From contig JACKDU010000005.1 in the NCBI GenBank assembly GCA_020633335.1, positions 619,830-683,829 on the forward strand: 64,000 bases of DNA, written 5' to 3'. A program made the translations under genes and the position numbers. A model generated the notes under the pieces. The model made no database searches. It had not been told where the DNA came from and saw only the letters and a list, made by a program, of their open reading frames with translations. Shown one piece after another: positions 25,925 to 35,090 of the stretch. The stretch is from Myxococcales bacterium (GTDB taxonomy: Bacteria > Myxococcota_A > Polyangia > Nannocystales > Nannocystaceae). Each line of letters begins with the position of its first letter. The stretch's first letter is position 1.

Positions 25925-26650
25925 CTAGGAGCGTCCAGCCAGGTCGAGGATCGCCCTCCTTGCGGCCTCCGCGATCTCTTCAGGTGAACATCTGCTCTGC
26001 ACGTCGTCGAAGATCTCAGCTTCCGTGCCTCTGAGCGTGATGGTGACCGAGCGGACCTGCTCCATCGCCACATGTCGGTGGTTGGCCGGGTCCGCCCACA
26101 GGCAGGTCGTGCAAGTCGCCCGTTCCTTGGTCCGCCAGTTCTCGCAACGCTCGCAACTCCATGACTTCTTCCGCTGACAGCTCGCGCAGAGAAGCATGAA
26201 GTGCTCGCTCTCTGTCGGTGGAGCTGCCTCTCCGGCGATCTCGTAGGGAACGCGGTGGTCGATCTGGAGGTAGCGGATCTCGTAGGTGTGCCCACAGACG
26301 GCGCAGCGGCCCCCCTGAGCCGCGAAGAGGTCGTTGCGCAGCTTCTTCGGCAGGAGCTGCCGTCCGCTCAGCTTGTGACCCTCAACTTCGCTGGGATCTC
26401 CGAAGGTGTAGGACGCGATCTTCTTCCCTTGGGATCCGGTGATTCGACTCGTGATCAGCGGGATGCCACACTCGCGCACATCACGGGCGGCGCGCGGGGG
26501 GTGCTTGTAGCCCATCTGCTGAAGATCCTCGGTCGTGACGTACCCGTACTCGAGGATATGTTCGACGACGAGTCTAGGACGGCGATGCGTCACTCGGCGG
26601 ATCGCCTCTTGAAGTTGGGGAGCAAGCTGGTTGAGATCGATCTTCGCCAC
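25925..26650 (-). CDS. HNH restriction endonuclease with Zn-binding Cys pairs
   Basis: 241 residues from a GTG at 26650; further in-frame starts exist upstream. Residues 1-75 resemble a winged-helix DNA-binding region (LVVEHILEYGYVTTEDL). Next comes an HNH nuclease: RCAVCG, YLQIDHRVPYEIAGE, LLCASCQRKK. Two more Cys pairs (CERC, CTTC) make a second zinc ribbon. The C-terminal 50 residues are helical. Convergent with the D12 methylase and sharing its lower-GC composition, it is probably the cognate restriction enzyme. The recognition site is unknown. An alternative is a stand-alone homing-type nuclease. Confidence 0.85.
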   Translation of the reverse strand: MAKIDLNQLAPQLQEAIRRVTHRRPRLVVEHILEYGYVTTEDLQQMGYKHPPRAARDVRECGIPLITSRITGSQGKKIASYTFGDPSEVEGHKLSGRQLLPKKLRNDLFAAQGGRCAVCGHTYEIRYLQIDHRVPYEIAGEAAPPTESEHFMLLCASCQRKKSWSCERCENWRTKERATCTTCLWADPANHRHVAMEQVRSVTITLRGTEAEIFDDVQSRCSPEEIAEAARRAILDLAGRS

Positions 26651-26777
26651 TGAGGTCTTCCGGTGTTTGCACACTCCGGGAACGTGGTCGATAGCACAGG
26701 TCGGGCCCCTTCGCGCGCCCGCGGGGCCCCGCGGACGCGGCGCGCCGGCGCCGCGATCTCGGGTAGTCTCGGGGTCG

Positions 26778-28232
26778 ATGCAGGCCCTCGCGCTCCCTCG
26801 CCACGTCCTCGCGCTCGCGCTCGCCCTCGTCGTCGCGGCCTCGTGCAAGGCCGAGGAGAACGCGCCCGCGGCCGGGGAGGCCGCGCCTGCGGCCGCGGCG
26901 ACCCGCGAGGCGGCGGCGAGCGAGGCCGCGGTCGGGGAGGCGGCGGCGAGCGAGGCCGCGGCCGAGGGCGACGCGATCGTCTGGATCCACGACGAGTGGG
27001 CGGCGGCCCAGGCCGCCTCGCGCGCCCGCGGCCTGCCGATCGTCGCGGACATGTGGGCGCCCTGGTGTCACACCTGCCTCTCGATGCAGTCGACGGTGCT
27101 CCGCGATCCGGCGCTGCGACCCTACGTCGGGCGCTTCGTGTGGCTCGCCGCCGACACCGATCGGGCCGAGAACGCCGAGCTCCTCGCCGGGATCAAGATG
27201 GCGATGTGGCCGACCTTCTTCGTCCTCGACGCCGACGCCAGGGTCCAGGCCTCCTTCGCCGGGGCCTCGTCGGTCGCCCAGTTCCGCGCCTTCCTCGAGG
27301 ACGGCGAGGCGGCCTTCCTCGACAGCCGCGGGCAGGCGCTGGCCGAGGACGATCCCCGTCGCAAGGTCCGCGAGGGCGCGCGGGCGCTGCAGGCCGGCGC
27401 CCACGACGAGGCCGACGCGGCCTTCGCCGCGGCCCTCGCCGCGGCCCCGCCCCAGTGGCCCCGGCGCGCCGACGTGCTCGTCGATCAGATCCGCGCCCGC
27501 TCCCGGGCCGAGCGCTGGGAGGCCTGCGTCGCCCTCGCGGAGGCCGAGCTCGACGAGGTCGCCGGCGCCCGGGTCGCGAGCAGCGTCGACTTCATGCTCT
27601 ACGCGGAGCGCTGCGCGAGCGAGCTCGAGGCCGGCCGGGTCGAGGCGCTGCGGCGCCGGATGGTCGCCGCCTTCGAGGCGATCGTCGCCGATCCGGAGGC
27701 GGCGCTCAGCGTCGACGATCGCTCGGACCTCCTCGCCAACCTCCGGGTGGTCCTCCTCGCGCTCGGCGAGGAGGCGCGCGCGCGGGAGGTCGCCCGTCGG
27801 CAGCTCGATCTCCTCAGCGCGGCGTGGAGGGACGCGCTCTCGCCCCGGGTCGCCATGACCTACGCGTGGCCCCGCGCCGAGGTCGCGGTCTTCCTCGGCG
27901 AGGGCGAGTCGGTCGTCGCCGACCTCGAGGCGCTCGCGGGCGCGCTCCCGGACGAGTACGATCCGCCCTATCGCCTGGCGTGGACGCTGCTGAAGCTCGG
28001 CCGCGCCGACGAGGCGCTTCCCTGGGCCGAGCGGGCCGCGGCCGCGACCTACGGCCCCCGCAAGGCGCGGGCGCAGGGGATGGTCGCCGAGATCCAGGCG
28101 GCCCGCGGCGACAAGGCGGCCGAACGCGAGGCGCGCGCGGCGGTCGTCGCTACCTGGCGATCCTTGCCTTTGGGACAGCAGGATCCGAAGGCGTTGGCGA
28201 GCGCCGAAGCCGCGCTCGCGGCGGTGAAATGA
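26778..28232 (+). CDS. Lipoprotein with thioredoxin-like domain and TPR-like tail
   Basis: 484 residues from ATG 26778. Lipoprotein signal with VAASC (Cys23), an Ala/Glu-rich linker to about residue 70, then a thioredoxin-like domain containing DMWAPWCHTC, the CxxC active site, and MWPTFFVLDADARV with the cis-Pro position. The C-terminal 280 residues are helical repeats resembling TPR (ALQAGAHDEADAAFAAAL, LLKLGRADEALPWAERA). It probably works in the periplasm as a thiol-disulfide or thiol-reducing protein with a scaffolding tail. Confidence 0.9.
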   Translation: MQALALPRHVLALALALVVAASCKAEENAPAAGEAAPAAAATREAAASEAAVGEAAASEAAAEGDAIVWIHDEWAAAQAASRARGLPIVADMWAPWCHTCLSMQSTVLRDPALRPYVGRFVWLAADTDRAENAELLAGIKMAMWPTFFVLDADARVQASFAGASSVAQFRAFLEDGEAAFLDSRGQALAEDDPRRKVREGARALQAGAHDEADAAFAAALAAAPPQWPRRADVLVDQIRARSRAERWEACVALAEAELDEVAGARVASSVDFMLYAERCASELEAGRVEALRRRMVAAFEAIVADPEAALSVDDRSDLLANLRVVLLALGEEARAREVARRQLDLLSAAWRDALSPRVAMTYAWPRAEVAVFLGEGESVVADLEALAGALPDEYDPPYRLAWTLLKLGRADEALPWAERAAAATYGPRKARAQGMVAEIQAARGDKAAEREARAAVVATWRSLPLGQQDPKALASAEAALAAVK

Positions 28233-28299
28233 GCCCCCCGGATCCGCGCTGTCGCTCGCCGGAGCGCGCGTGTAGTCTGTCCGCGAGCGAGCTGGCGAC

Positions 28300-29004
28300 A
28301 TGGTCATCATCAACCTCTCCGCGATCCTCACGCTCCTCGCCGCGCTCCTGATCGGCGCGATGGTCTTCGAGGTGCTCCCTGATCTCAGCGGCGACGCCCG
28401 GATGGTCGCCGGCGGCGCGGTCCTCTTCTTCACTAGCCTGATCGCCGAGACGATCGGCCTCGCGCCGCGGGTCTTCCTCCTGATCCCGCTCTGGATGGTC
28501 GCGCTCGTGATCATCGGCCTCAACGTCCACGCCCGCCACGGCGTGCTCGGGGTCGTCGGCCTGGTGGTCGGCGCGATCGTCCTCGAGGGCCTGATGATCC
28601 TGGTGGGGCGGGCCCACGAGCGCCGCCGCGAGCGCAAGGAGCTCGGCCGCCGGCTCCGCGAGATCGATCTCCGCGGCCTCAATCCCGGCTACGATCAGGC
28701 CTGGGACCAGCTCCACGAGGCGATCCTGATCCCCGAGGCGACGCCCTGGACCCGCGAGCTCCTCCAGCACCAGGCCCGGGTCGCCGGCCTGGTCCAGCGC
28801 TGGATCGGCGACGGGATCCCCGAGCCCCGGCTCCTCGAGCGCGCGGTCACGGTCTTCACCGAGGGGGCCGAGGATCCCTCGAAGGTCGACGCCGGCAAGC
28901 TCCGCGAGCAGAGCGCCTGGCTGCAGTCGGTGATCCGCAACCGGGACGGGCTGGCGAAGAAGGCCGCGGCGCTCCGAGCGATGCAGGCCGCCTCGGAGGC
29001 GTGA
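28300..29004 (+). CDS. Membrane protein of unknown function
   Basis: 234 residues. About four hydrophobic helices in the first 110 residues (LTLLAALLIGAMVFEVL, VLFFTSLIAETIG, LLIPLWMVALVIIGL, LGVVGLVVGAIVLEGLMILV) followed by a basic helix and a soluble helical cytoplasmic tail with LLQHQARVAGLVQRWIG. I do not recognise a family. Starts 67 bp after the thioredoxin-like gene and could be cotranscribed. Confidence 0.8.
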   Translation: MVIINLSAILTLLAALLIGAMVFEVLPDLSGDARMVAGGAVLFFTSLIAETIGLAPRVFLLIPLWMVALVIIGLNVHARHGVLGVVGLVVGAIVLEGLMILVGRAHERRRERKELGRRLREIDLRGLNPGYDQAWDQLHEAILIPEATPWTRELLQHQARVAGLVQRWIGDGIPEPRLLERAVTVFTEGAEDPSKVDAGKLREQSAWLQSVIRNRDGLAKKAAALRAMQAASEA

Positions 29005-29116
29005 CCGTCGCCGCGCCCCCCCGGCCTCCCTCCGTGGTGATGGTCACGCAGGCCGCGGGCGGCGTCGCGCGTTCGCGCGCCCCGGCAGGGGGGCCGGGCG
29101 GGCATCATCGGCGGTG

Positions 29117-29650
29117 ATGAAGACCCAGCCAGAGGTCACGATCCGCGAGGAGCGACCCGAGGACATCCCGGCGATCCACGCCCTCCAGCTCGCCGCCTTC
29201 GGCCAGCCCGACGAGGCGGTGCTGGTCGACGCCCTGAGGGCGGGCGGCGGCGTGATCCTCTCGCTCGTCGCGGTCGCCGGCGACGAGGTCGTCGGCCACG
29301 TCCTCTTCTCGCCGATCGAGATCGTCAGCGACGGAGGCGGTGCGCTCCGCGGTGCGACCGGCCTCGCGCCGATGGGCGTGCTGCCGGCCTGGCAGGGGCG
29401 GGGGGTCGGCGGCGCGCTGGTCCGCGAGGGCCTGGAGCGCCTGCGGGCGCTCGGTCGCCGCGGGGTGGTCCTGGTCGGTCACCCGGGCTACTACCCGCGC
29501 TTCGGCTTCCAGCCGGCGAGCCGCCTCGGCCTCCGCTGGGAGCATGAGGTCCCCGACGCCGCCTTCATGGCGATCGAGCTGCGTGAGGGCGGGCTCGGGG
29601 GCGGCCCCGGGGTCGTCCGCTTCCGGCCGGAGTTCGACGCGGTCAACTGA
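29117..29650 (+). CDS. GNAT-family N-acetyltransferase (YhbS-like)
   Basis: 177 residues from the ATG at 29117 (a GTG lies one codon before). TIREERPEDIPAI starts the GNAT fold. The acetyl-CoA site is GLAPMGVLPAWQGRGVGGALV, and VLVGHPGYYPRFGFQPA matches the YhbS subgroup. It transfers acetyl from acetyl-CoA to an unknown amine. Convergent with the methyltransferase at 29708, with a hairpin in the gap. Confidence 0.92.
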   Translation: MKTQPEVTIREERPEDIPAIHALQLAAFGQPDEAVLVDALRAGGGVILSLVAVAGDEVVGHVLFSPIEIVSDGGGALRGATGLAPMGVLPAWQGRGVGGALVREGLERLRALGRRGVVLVGHPGYYPRFGFQPASRLGLRWEHEVPDAAFMAIELREGGLGGGPGVVRFRPEFDAVN

Positions 29651-29675
29651 GGGCGGCCGGTCGCCGCCCGCTACA

Positions 29676-29689
29676 TGTCCTCGTGGACA
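29676..29689. repeat. Gene-end hairpin between convergent genes
   Basis: TGTCC-tcgt-GGACA, a 5-bp perfect stem with a 4-base loop, centred between the GNAT stop (29650) and the methyltransferase stop (29708). Same core as at 6845, 7770 and 60615. Confidence 0.65.
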
Positions 29690-29707
29690 GGTCGTTGGCG
29701 GCGGGCG

Positions 29708-30361
29708 CTAGGCGCCGGCCGTGAGCGGCGCGCGGGGCTCGCGGCAGGTGTAGACGGCCGCCGGCGGCATGTTGGGGACGATGATCGTCCGGTTGAGCTC
29801 GCCGAAGCGCGGGCTCAGGTAGCGGCGGATGTTGAAGCGCGAGAAGCCGCGCTCGGGGCTCCAGGTCATCGCCCGCGCGTGGACGTAGGCGTACTGGATG
29901 TAGATCCCGTGGGGCGCGAGGGTGCGGAGGACGGCGTCGCTGATCGCGTCGCGGAGCTCGGGCGGCAGGAGGCTCATCCCGAGGGAGGAGACGACCACGT
30001 CGACCGGGCCGGCGCAGCCGTGGTCGGGGAGGAGGCGCTCGAGATCGGCCGCCGAGCCGTGGATCCAGCGGAGCCGGGGATCGCGGATCGAGGTCGACGC
30101 GGACTCGATCAGCTTGCCGTCGATCTCGACCGAGTAGATCTCGGCGTCCGCCCGCGCCTGCTTGAGGATCCCGCGGGTGACGGTGCCGGTCCCGGTGCCG
30201 AGCTCGAGGATCGTCCGGGCCTCGCGGAGCTCTGCGTGGTCGGTGAGGGCGTTGACCAGGAAACGAGAGCTCGGGAAGAAGGCGGCGGTCTGATCCCAGG
30301 TGCGAAAGCCGCTGGCGAAGAAGCGCCAGAAGGCGCCGATCTCGTGGGTCTTGCCGGCCAT
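29708..30361 (-). CDS. SAM-dependent methyltransferase, phospholipid N-methyltransferase-like
   Basis: 217 residues. ILELGTGTGTVTRGIL is the SAM-binding motif I, IYSVEIDGKLIE motif II and VDVVVSSLGMSLLP motif IV. The N-terminal FWRFFASGFRTWDQTAAFFPSS is the pattern seen in PmtA-like phosphatidylethanolamine methylases (FxxxxLxNPxxxGAxxPSS). No membrane helix. Lipid N-methylation is the best guess; other small-molecule targets are possible. Confidence 0.8.
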   Translation of the reverse strand: MAGKTHEIGAFWRFFASGFRTWDQTAAFFPSSRFLVNALTDHAELREARTILELGTGTGTVTRGILKQARADAEIYSVEIDGKLIESASTSIRDPRLRWIHGSAADLERLLPDHGCAGPVDVVVSSLGMSLLPPELRDAISDAVLRTLAPHGIYIQYAYVHARAMTWSPERGFSRFNIRRYLSPRFGELNRTIIVPNMPPAAVYTCREPRAPLTAGA

Positions 30362-30436
30362 AGCGGAGCGCGAGGATAGCCGAAATCACTGCGGCCGCGA
30401 CCTGGAAGATCAGCCCGTCGCGCCGTCCAAGCCCCC

Positions 30437-31306
30437 GTGAGTGAAGCCTGGTGGATCCCCCGCACGCGGCTCCTGCCGGCCCGCGGGCGGGCGCTGATCA
30501 GCGCCGATCTCCACGGGTCGATGGTCGACTTTGAGGCGCTCCTGGGGCGCTTTGAGGCGCTCCGCCGGGCCGGTGAGGAGGCCCACTGGGTCCTCCTGGG
30601 CGACCTCGTCCACGGCCCCAGCGAGGCCGCGCGGGCCCGCGATCCGGCGATCTACGACTACGAGGACGCCTCGCCGGCGCTGGTCGAGGCGGTCCTCGAG
30701 CTCCGCCGCGCCGATCCCGAGCACGTCCACGTCCTCCTCGGCAACCACGATCACGGCCACGTTGGCGGACCCCCGACCCGGAAGTTCTACCCGGACGAGG
30801 TCACCCACCTCGAGGGCCGCTGCACGTCGGCGCAGCGGGCCGCGATCCGCGAGCTCTTCGGCGAGGCGCTCCTCTCGGCGATCGCGCCCTGCGGGCTCCT
30901 GCTCGCCCACGCCTGCCCGGACGATCGCCTGGTGCGCTTCGCCGACCTCGATGAGGTCGAGCTCGTGGTCGGGGCCAACGACGCCTACCACCGCCACCTC
31001 CTCGGCGCCTTCACCCGACCCTACGGCCAGCCGGAGGCGGTCACCCGCCGCCTCCTGGAGAAGGTCTCGGCGAGCGCGCTCCCGGTCCGGGCGCTCGTCC
31101 ACGGCCACGAGCGCGACCCGGCCGGCTGGTACTCCGAGCACCCGGCCCAGCTCTCGCCGGTGATCTTCGGCGCGCCGCGGGCGGCCCGGCGCTACCTCGA
31201 GGTCGATCTCAGCGCCGAGTACGCGGACGCGCGCGCGCTCCGCGATGGGATCGAGATCCGGCGGATCCACGAGGTCCACGGGGAGCCGGGAGGGGATCCC
31301 AGATAA
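30437..31306 (+). CDS. Metallophosphoesterase
   Basis: 289 residues, GTG start. The PPP-type metal motifs are in order: SADLHGS, LLGDLVHGP, LLGNHDHGHVG, LLLAHACPDD and LVHGHERDP. These bind two metals for phosphate ester hydrolysis. Substrate unknown. It faces a second, larger metallophosphoesterase across a 22-bp gap, suggesting an old duplication or related functions. Confidence 0.88.
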   Translation: MSEAWWIPRTRLLPARGRALISADLHGSMVDFEALLGRFEALRRAGEEAHWVLLGDLVHGPSEAARARDPAIYDYEDASPALVEAVLELRRADPEHVHVLLGNHDHGHVGGPPTRKFYPDEVTHLEGRCTSAQRAAIRELFGEALLSAIAPCGLLLAHACPDDRLVRFADLDEVELVVGANDAYHRHLLGAFTRPYGQPEAVTRRLLEKVSASALPVRALVHGHERDPAGWYSEHPAQLSPVIFGAPRAARRYLEVDLSAEYADARALRDGIEIRRIHEVHGEPGGDPR

Positions 31307-31325
31307 CCTGCCTGAAGAGACAGGT
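31306..31325. repeat. Gene-end stem-loop between convergent phosphoesterase genes
   Basis: ACCTG (31306-31310) pairs with CAGGT (31321-31325), beginning at the last base of the first gene's stop codon. An inner CCTG/CAGG alternative exists. A looser member of the gene-end hairpin set; no T-tract. Confidence 0.4.
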
Positions 31326-31328
31326 CGT

Positions 31329-32681
31329 TCAGCGGCCGGCGCGGCTCCGGTGGATCCGAAACGCGGTGCGCACGTCGAAGTGCTTCACGTGCGGGTGATC
31401 GGTGCTGATCCCGAGGACGTGGCCGTCCGGGCGGATCACCGTGACCCCGCCGCCGGGGCCCCGCTGGCCCTCGAGGATCCGGGTGTTGGTGTCGACCGAG
31501 ACGTCGCACTCGAAGTTGAGCATGCCGCCGCGGAGGACCATCCGCTGGCCGCGGAGGATGTTCCGGTGGCCGTGGACGATCGCGTAGATCCCGGCCTCGT
31601 GCATCGCCTGGAGGCCCTCGTCGGTGAAGGGGCGATCGGAGGGGCGGTACTTGGTGCGGAAGGCGTTGCCGAAGGCGCCGTGGTAGAGGCCGAAGAGGTC
31701 GTCGTCGATGAGGCGGCGGAACTCCTCGTTGACGAAGTGGATCCCGCGCTCGCGGATCAGGCCGGCGATCACGTCGTCGACGCCGGCGTGGATGAAGAGG
31801 AGCGAGCCGTACTTGCGGCAGAGCTTCATCCGCTCGAAGAACCAGCGGTGCTCGCCGCCCTCGCCGAGGAAGACCTCGCGGGCGGCCTCGAAGGCGGCGT
31901 GGACCATCCCCAGGGACATGTCCATCTCGTCGGCCTTGTCCTGGAGCTCGTGGACCTTCTCGCGGATCCGGTCGACCTCCTTGGCGATCTTGTTGGCCTG
32001 GATCAGATCGCTGACCTCGTCGGGGAAGGCCTCGTACCAGCTCTCGTCGTGGAAGAGGCGGCGGCGGACCTCGTCGTCGGAGAGGAAGTCGCGGCGGCCG
32101 CTGGGGGCGACGTAGGTGTCGAAGAGCTCCTTGTAGAGGGGCACCGACTTCTTGCCCATGCGGACGAAGAGGTGGGCGTAGCGGGGCTCGCGGCGGCCGC
32201 CGTAGACGAAGCCGACCATCGCCCGGAGGTCGTGGTTGCCGACCAGGAGCTCGACGTCGGCGCCGCGCTCGATCAGCGCGCGGATCGCCCGGAGGAGGCG
32301 GAGGTTGTCGGGGCCCTTGTCGAGGCAGTCGCCGCCGATGATGAAGATCGCCCGCTCGCCCTCGCGGGTGAGCCGGAACGCGTCGTCGCCGGGCCCCGTC
32401 TTCTCGACCCCGCCGGAGGCGACGAGCGAGCGGAAGAAGGCGTCGGTGTCGGCGTGCATGTCGCAGAGGAAGTAGATCGTCCGATCGGGCCAGTCGATCG
32501 GCTTGTCGGCGGCGTAGGCCGCGAGCTCCTCATGGGCGATGTCGTAGCTCTCGCCGGTCTTGTCGATCTGCAGGCGGGTGCGGTAGCGCGGCCAGGCCTC
32601 GGCCGCGCCCGGGAGCTGGCCGCCGTGGTGCTCGAGGCCGCGGTAGGTGGGGACGAGCGAGGGGTGGGGATCGTAGGTCAT
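31329..32681 (-). CDS. Large PPP-family metallophosphoesterase with helical insertion
   Basis: 450 residues. Metal motifs FLCDMHADTD, IIGGDCLDKGPDNL, LLVGNHDLRAMVG, LLFIHAGVDD and VHGHRNI are the PPP set, with the second motif a variant (GGDCLDKG instead of GDxVDRG). Between NHD and the HAG motif there is a ~150-residue helical insertion (EVDRIREKVHELQDKADEMD is a coiled-coil segment). The length and insert are unusual for bacterial PPP enzymes. Substrate may be a phosphoprotein or nucleotide. Lies 33 bp downstream of a histidine phosphatase gene on the same strand. Confidence 0.87.
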   Translation of the reverse strand: MTYDPHPSLVPTYRGLEHHGGQLPGAAEAWPRYRTRLQIDKTGESYDIAHEELAAYAADKPIDWPDRTIYFLCDMHADTDAFFRSLVASGGVEKTGPGDDAFRLTREGERAIFIIGGDCLDKGPDNLRLLRAIRALIERGADVELLVGNHDLRAMVGFVYGGRREPRYAHLFVRMGKKSVPLYKELFDTYVAPSGRRDFLSDDEVRRRLFHDESWYEAFPDEVSDLIQANKIAKEVDRIREKVHELQDKADEMDMSLGMVHAAFEAAREVFLGEGGEHRWFFERMKLCRKYGSLLFIHAGVDDVIAGLIRERGIHFVNEEFRRLIDDDLFGLYHGAFGNAFRTKYRPSDRPFTDEGLQAMHEAGIYAIVHGHRNILRGQRMVLRGGMLNFECDVSVDTNTRILEGQRGPGGGVTVIRPDGHVLGISTDHPHVKHFDVRTAFRIHRSRAGR

Positions 32682-32714
32682 CGCGTTCTCCTTCTCGCGG
32701 GGCCAGTCGCGGGG

Positions 32715-33419
32715 CTAGTCGCGGGCCTCCTCGCCGCGGCGGCGGACCTTCCAGGCGCCGTCCGTGTGGCGGTAGGTGCCGCCGGGGTCGCGGTCGAGGA
32801 AGACCGCGCTGCAGTGGTACATCGAGAGGCCCGGGACCTCGTCGAGGCGGAGGGTGCCGAGGTTGACGGCGGCGAGGCGGAGGGCCGCGCCGTGGCTGAT
32901 GAAGAGCCTCAGGGTGTCGCGCTGGAGGTCGCGGGCGAGGGGCGCGAGGCGGCCCTCGATGTGGGTGGCGACCCGGGCCCCGGCCTCCAGGAGCGACTCG
33001 GCGCCGACCACCGGGAGGCGGACGTTGGGCAGCGCCTTCCAGCCCGGCGGCAGCGGCTGGTGGCGGGGATCGTCGGCGATCAGCGCCTCGATCGCGGAGA
33101 CCGTGAGGTTGGCCATCGCCCCGAGCGAGCGCTCGCAGAGCGCGTCGTGCTGGCTGACGACGAAGTCGCGGCCGAGCGCGCGGGTGAGCGCCTCGGCGAT
33201 CCGCTCGCCGGTCTCCCAGGCGCGGCGCAGCGACGAGGTGTCGATCACCGGATCGATCGTCCACTCGCCGGCGCGCTCGCGGGCGGCCAGGGCCTCGCCG
33301 AGCGCGAGGGCCGAGGCCGATCCCTCGGCGGTGAGCGGGTGGGGGAGGAGCGCGCTCGGCACCCCCGGGGGCTGGTGGTAGGCCCCGTGGCGGATCAGCG
33401 CGGCGACGAGCCTCGGCAT
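32715..33419 (-). CDS. Histidine phosphatase (phosphoglycerate mutase-like)
   Basis: 234 residues. LVAALIRHGAY carries the RHG catalytic motif, followed by PLTAEG, SSLRRAWETGERIA and a second catalytic His in LFISHGAALRL. These residues form the phospho-histidine active site of the superfamily. Substrate unknown. It is directly upstream of the large phosphoesterase (33 bp), likely in one operon of two phosphatases. Confidence 0.9.
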   Translation of the reverse strand: MPRLVAALIRHGAYHQPPGVPSALLPHPLTAEGSASALALGEALAARERAGEWTIDPVIDTSSLRRAWETGERIAEALTRALGRDFVVSQHDALCERSLGAMANLTVSAIEALIADDPRHQPLPPGWKALPNVRLPVVGAESLLEAGARVATHIEGRLAPLARDLQRDTLRLFISHGAALRLAAVNLGTLRLDEVPGLSMYHCSAVFLDRDPGGTYRHTDGAWKVRRRGEEARD

Positions 33420-33474
33420 CGTCCGCGCAGGATAGCGGATCTCGCGGGGGCCCGCAGGGGCGCGGCCCGCTCGC

Positions 33475-35013
33475 TCAGCGGAGCACGTCGGGGTTGAAGA
33501 GACCCCTGGGATCGACCTCGGCCCGGAGCGCGAGGAGGCGATCGTAGTCGTCGCCGTAGATCCGCCGGAGCTCGGCGGCGTCCGCGTCGGAGTAGCCGTA
33601 GCGGTAGAGGCGCCCGCCCATGTCGACGGCGACCCGCTGGAGCTCGTCCAGGAGGCGGCGGATCGCCGCTTGTCCCTCGGGATCGCCGTGCGGGACCGCG
33701 TAGTTGAAGCCGATGCTGAAGGGCCGCTGGCCGGGCTCGCGCACCAGGCCGGCGATCGGGAAGGTCGGTCGCTCGGGGAAGGTCGCGTAGGCGAGGCCGA
33801 GGGCGGCCATCAGGTAGCGGTTGCCGACCCGGGGCGCGGCCTGGGTCTCGAAGTGGCGGAGGAAGCGGGCGTAGGTCCGGTAGCTCGGGAAGAAGAAGTC
33901 GTTCCAGAGGAACACGTGGGGATCGCGGGGGGCGGTCAGCATCGCGATGTAGGGGGCCGAGCGCGCGTGGTTGGCGTTGGCGAGGTCCTTGACCACCCGG
34001 CGGGTGAAGATCCGCGGGGCGAGCGGCGCGAGGGCGGCCGGCGGCGCGCGGAGGAGGGCGTGGGCCTCTCGTCGCGTGGCGAATTCGAAGCCGAGCGTCA
34101 GCTCGACCACCGACGAGTCGAGGATCGGGCCGACGATGTCGAGGAAGGCGAAGGAGGGATCATCGCAGGCGCGGACGAAGCGATCCGCGGCCCGGGCGGC
34201 CTCGCTCAGGGTGCGCCACTGGACCCGGAATTGGGCGACGAAGGGCCGCCGCGGCGCCGTCCGCATGACCACGCGATCGACGATCCCGAGCACCCCCTGG
34301 CTCCCGAGGCCGTAGCGGAAGAGGTCGACGTTCTCGGTCGCCGAGGCGCTCCGCGTCTCGCCGTTCGGGAGGATGAAGTGGGCGCGCTCGATCTGATCGA
34401 GCTGGCGGCCGCCGACGAGCGAGCGGGTGCCGATCCCGCCGCCGACCGAGAGGGTGCCGCCGACGGTGGTGTGGAGGTGATCGGTGAGGACCGGAGAGGC
34501 CCGACCGTGGCGCCGGAGGAAGGCCTCGAGGTCGCCCCAGCGCATCGGCGCGGGGACCTCGACGAGGTCGCCCGGGAGCATGCGCGGCGCGCCCCAGGTC
34601 GCGCCGTCGAGGAGGAGGCGGAGCCCGCCGCGGCTCAGCGTGTGGCCGTTGCTCGAGTGGAGCCCGGCGCCGACGTTGACGGGGGTGCCGCTCGCGTAGG
34701 CGGCGGTCAGGAGGGCGCGGGCCTCGTCGGCGTCGGCGACCCGCCGGCTGGTCTGCTCGCCCTTGTCGCGGAGGTTCCCGAAGTCCCGGTTCGTGTGGAT
34801 CAGCGGCTCGACGAGGCCGCGGACGACGTGGCTGAGGACACGGGCGCCGACCCGGGCCTGGCGGGCGCGGAGGGCGTAGCGCTCGATCGCCAGCTCGGCG
34901 CGCTCGCGGATCGGCAGCGCTCCGGGGGCGCTCGGCCGGGACCAGGGCGCCGGCGCGACGAGCGAGAGGGCGGCTTCGGAGCCGGGGTGGAGGTCTTCGT
35001 GGGTGGCGGGCAT
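33475..35013 (-). CDS. FAD-linked oxidase (cytokinin-dehydrogenase/berberine-like)
   Basis: 512 residues. FAD-binding PCMH-type domain: NVGAGLHSSNGHTLSRGG, VGGTLSVGGGIGTRS and the QLDQIERAHFILPNGE stretch. The C-terminal substrate domain ends RGLFNPDVLR, the usual close of these flavoproteins. No His/Cys bicovalent pair is obvious. The N-terminal ~75 residues look like a helical extension. Substrate unknown; relatives oxidise sugars, cytokinins or alkaloid-like compounds. Confidence 0.88.
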   Translation of the reverse strand: MPATHEDLHPGSEAALSLVAPAPWSRPSAPGALPIRERAELAIERYALRARQARVGARVLSHVVRGLVEPLIHTNRDFGNLRDKGEQTSRRVADADEARALLTAAYASGTPVNVGAGLHSSNGHTLSRGGLRLLLDGATWGAPRMLPGDLVEVPAPMRWGDLEAFLRRHGRASPVLTDHLHTTVGGTLSVGGGIGTRSLVGGRQLDQIERAHFILPNGETRSASATENVDLFRYGLGSQGVLGIVDRVVMRTAPRRPFVAQFRVQWRTLSEAARAADRFVRACDDPSFAFLDIVGPILDSSVVELTLGFEFATRREAHALLRAPPAALAPLAPRIFTRRVVKDLANANHARSAPYIAMLTAPRDPHVFLWNDFFFPSYRTYARFLRHFETQAAPRVGNRYLMAALGLAYATFPERPTFPIAGLVREPGQRPFSIGFNYAVPHGDPEGQAAIRRLLDELQRVAVDMGGRLYRYGYSDADAAELRRIYGDDYDRLLALRAEVDPRGLFNPDVLR

Positions 35014-35090
35014 CGGCGCTCCTCAAGGGAGGAGTGAGCGCGGCCGCGAGAACAATTCACCGACGCCGACAAACGCTGTTGCGAGCGCGG

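Noticed and set aside
26700..26760. GC-rich palindrome before the thioredoxin-like gene
   Set aside because: CCGCGGGGCCCCGCGG is expected by composition and has no T-tract or regulatory context.
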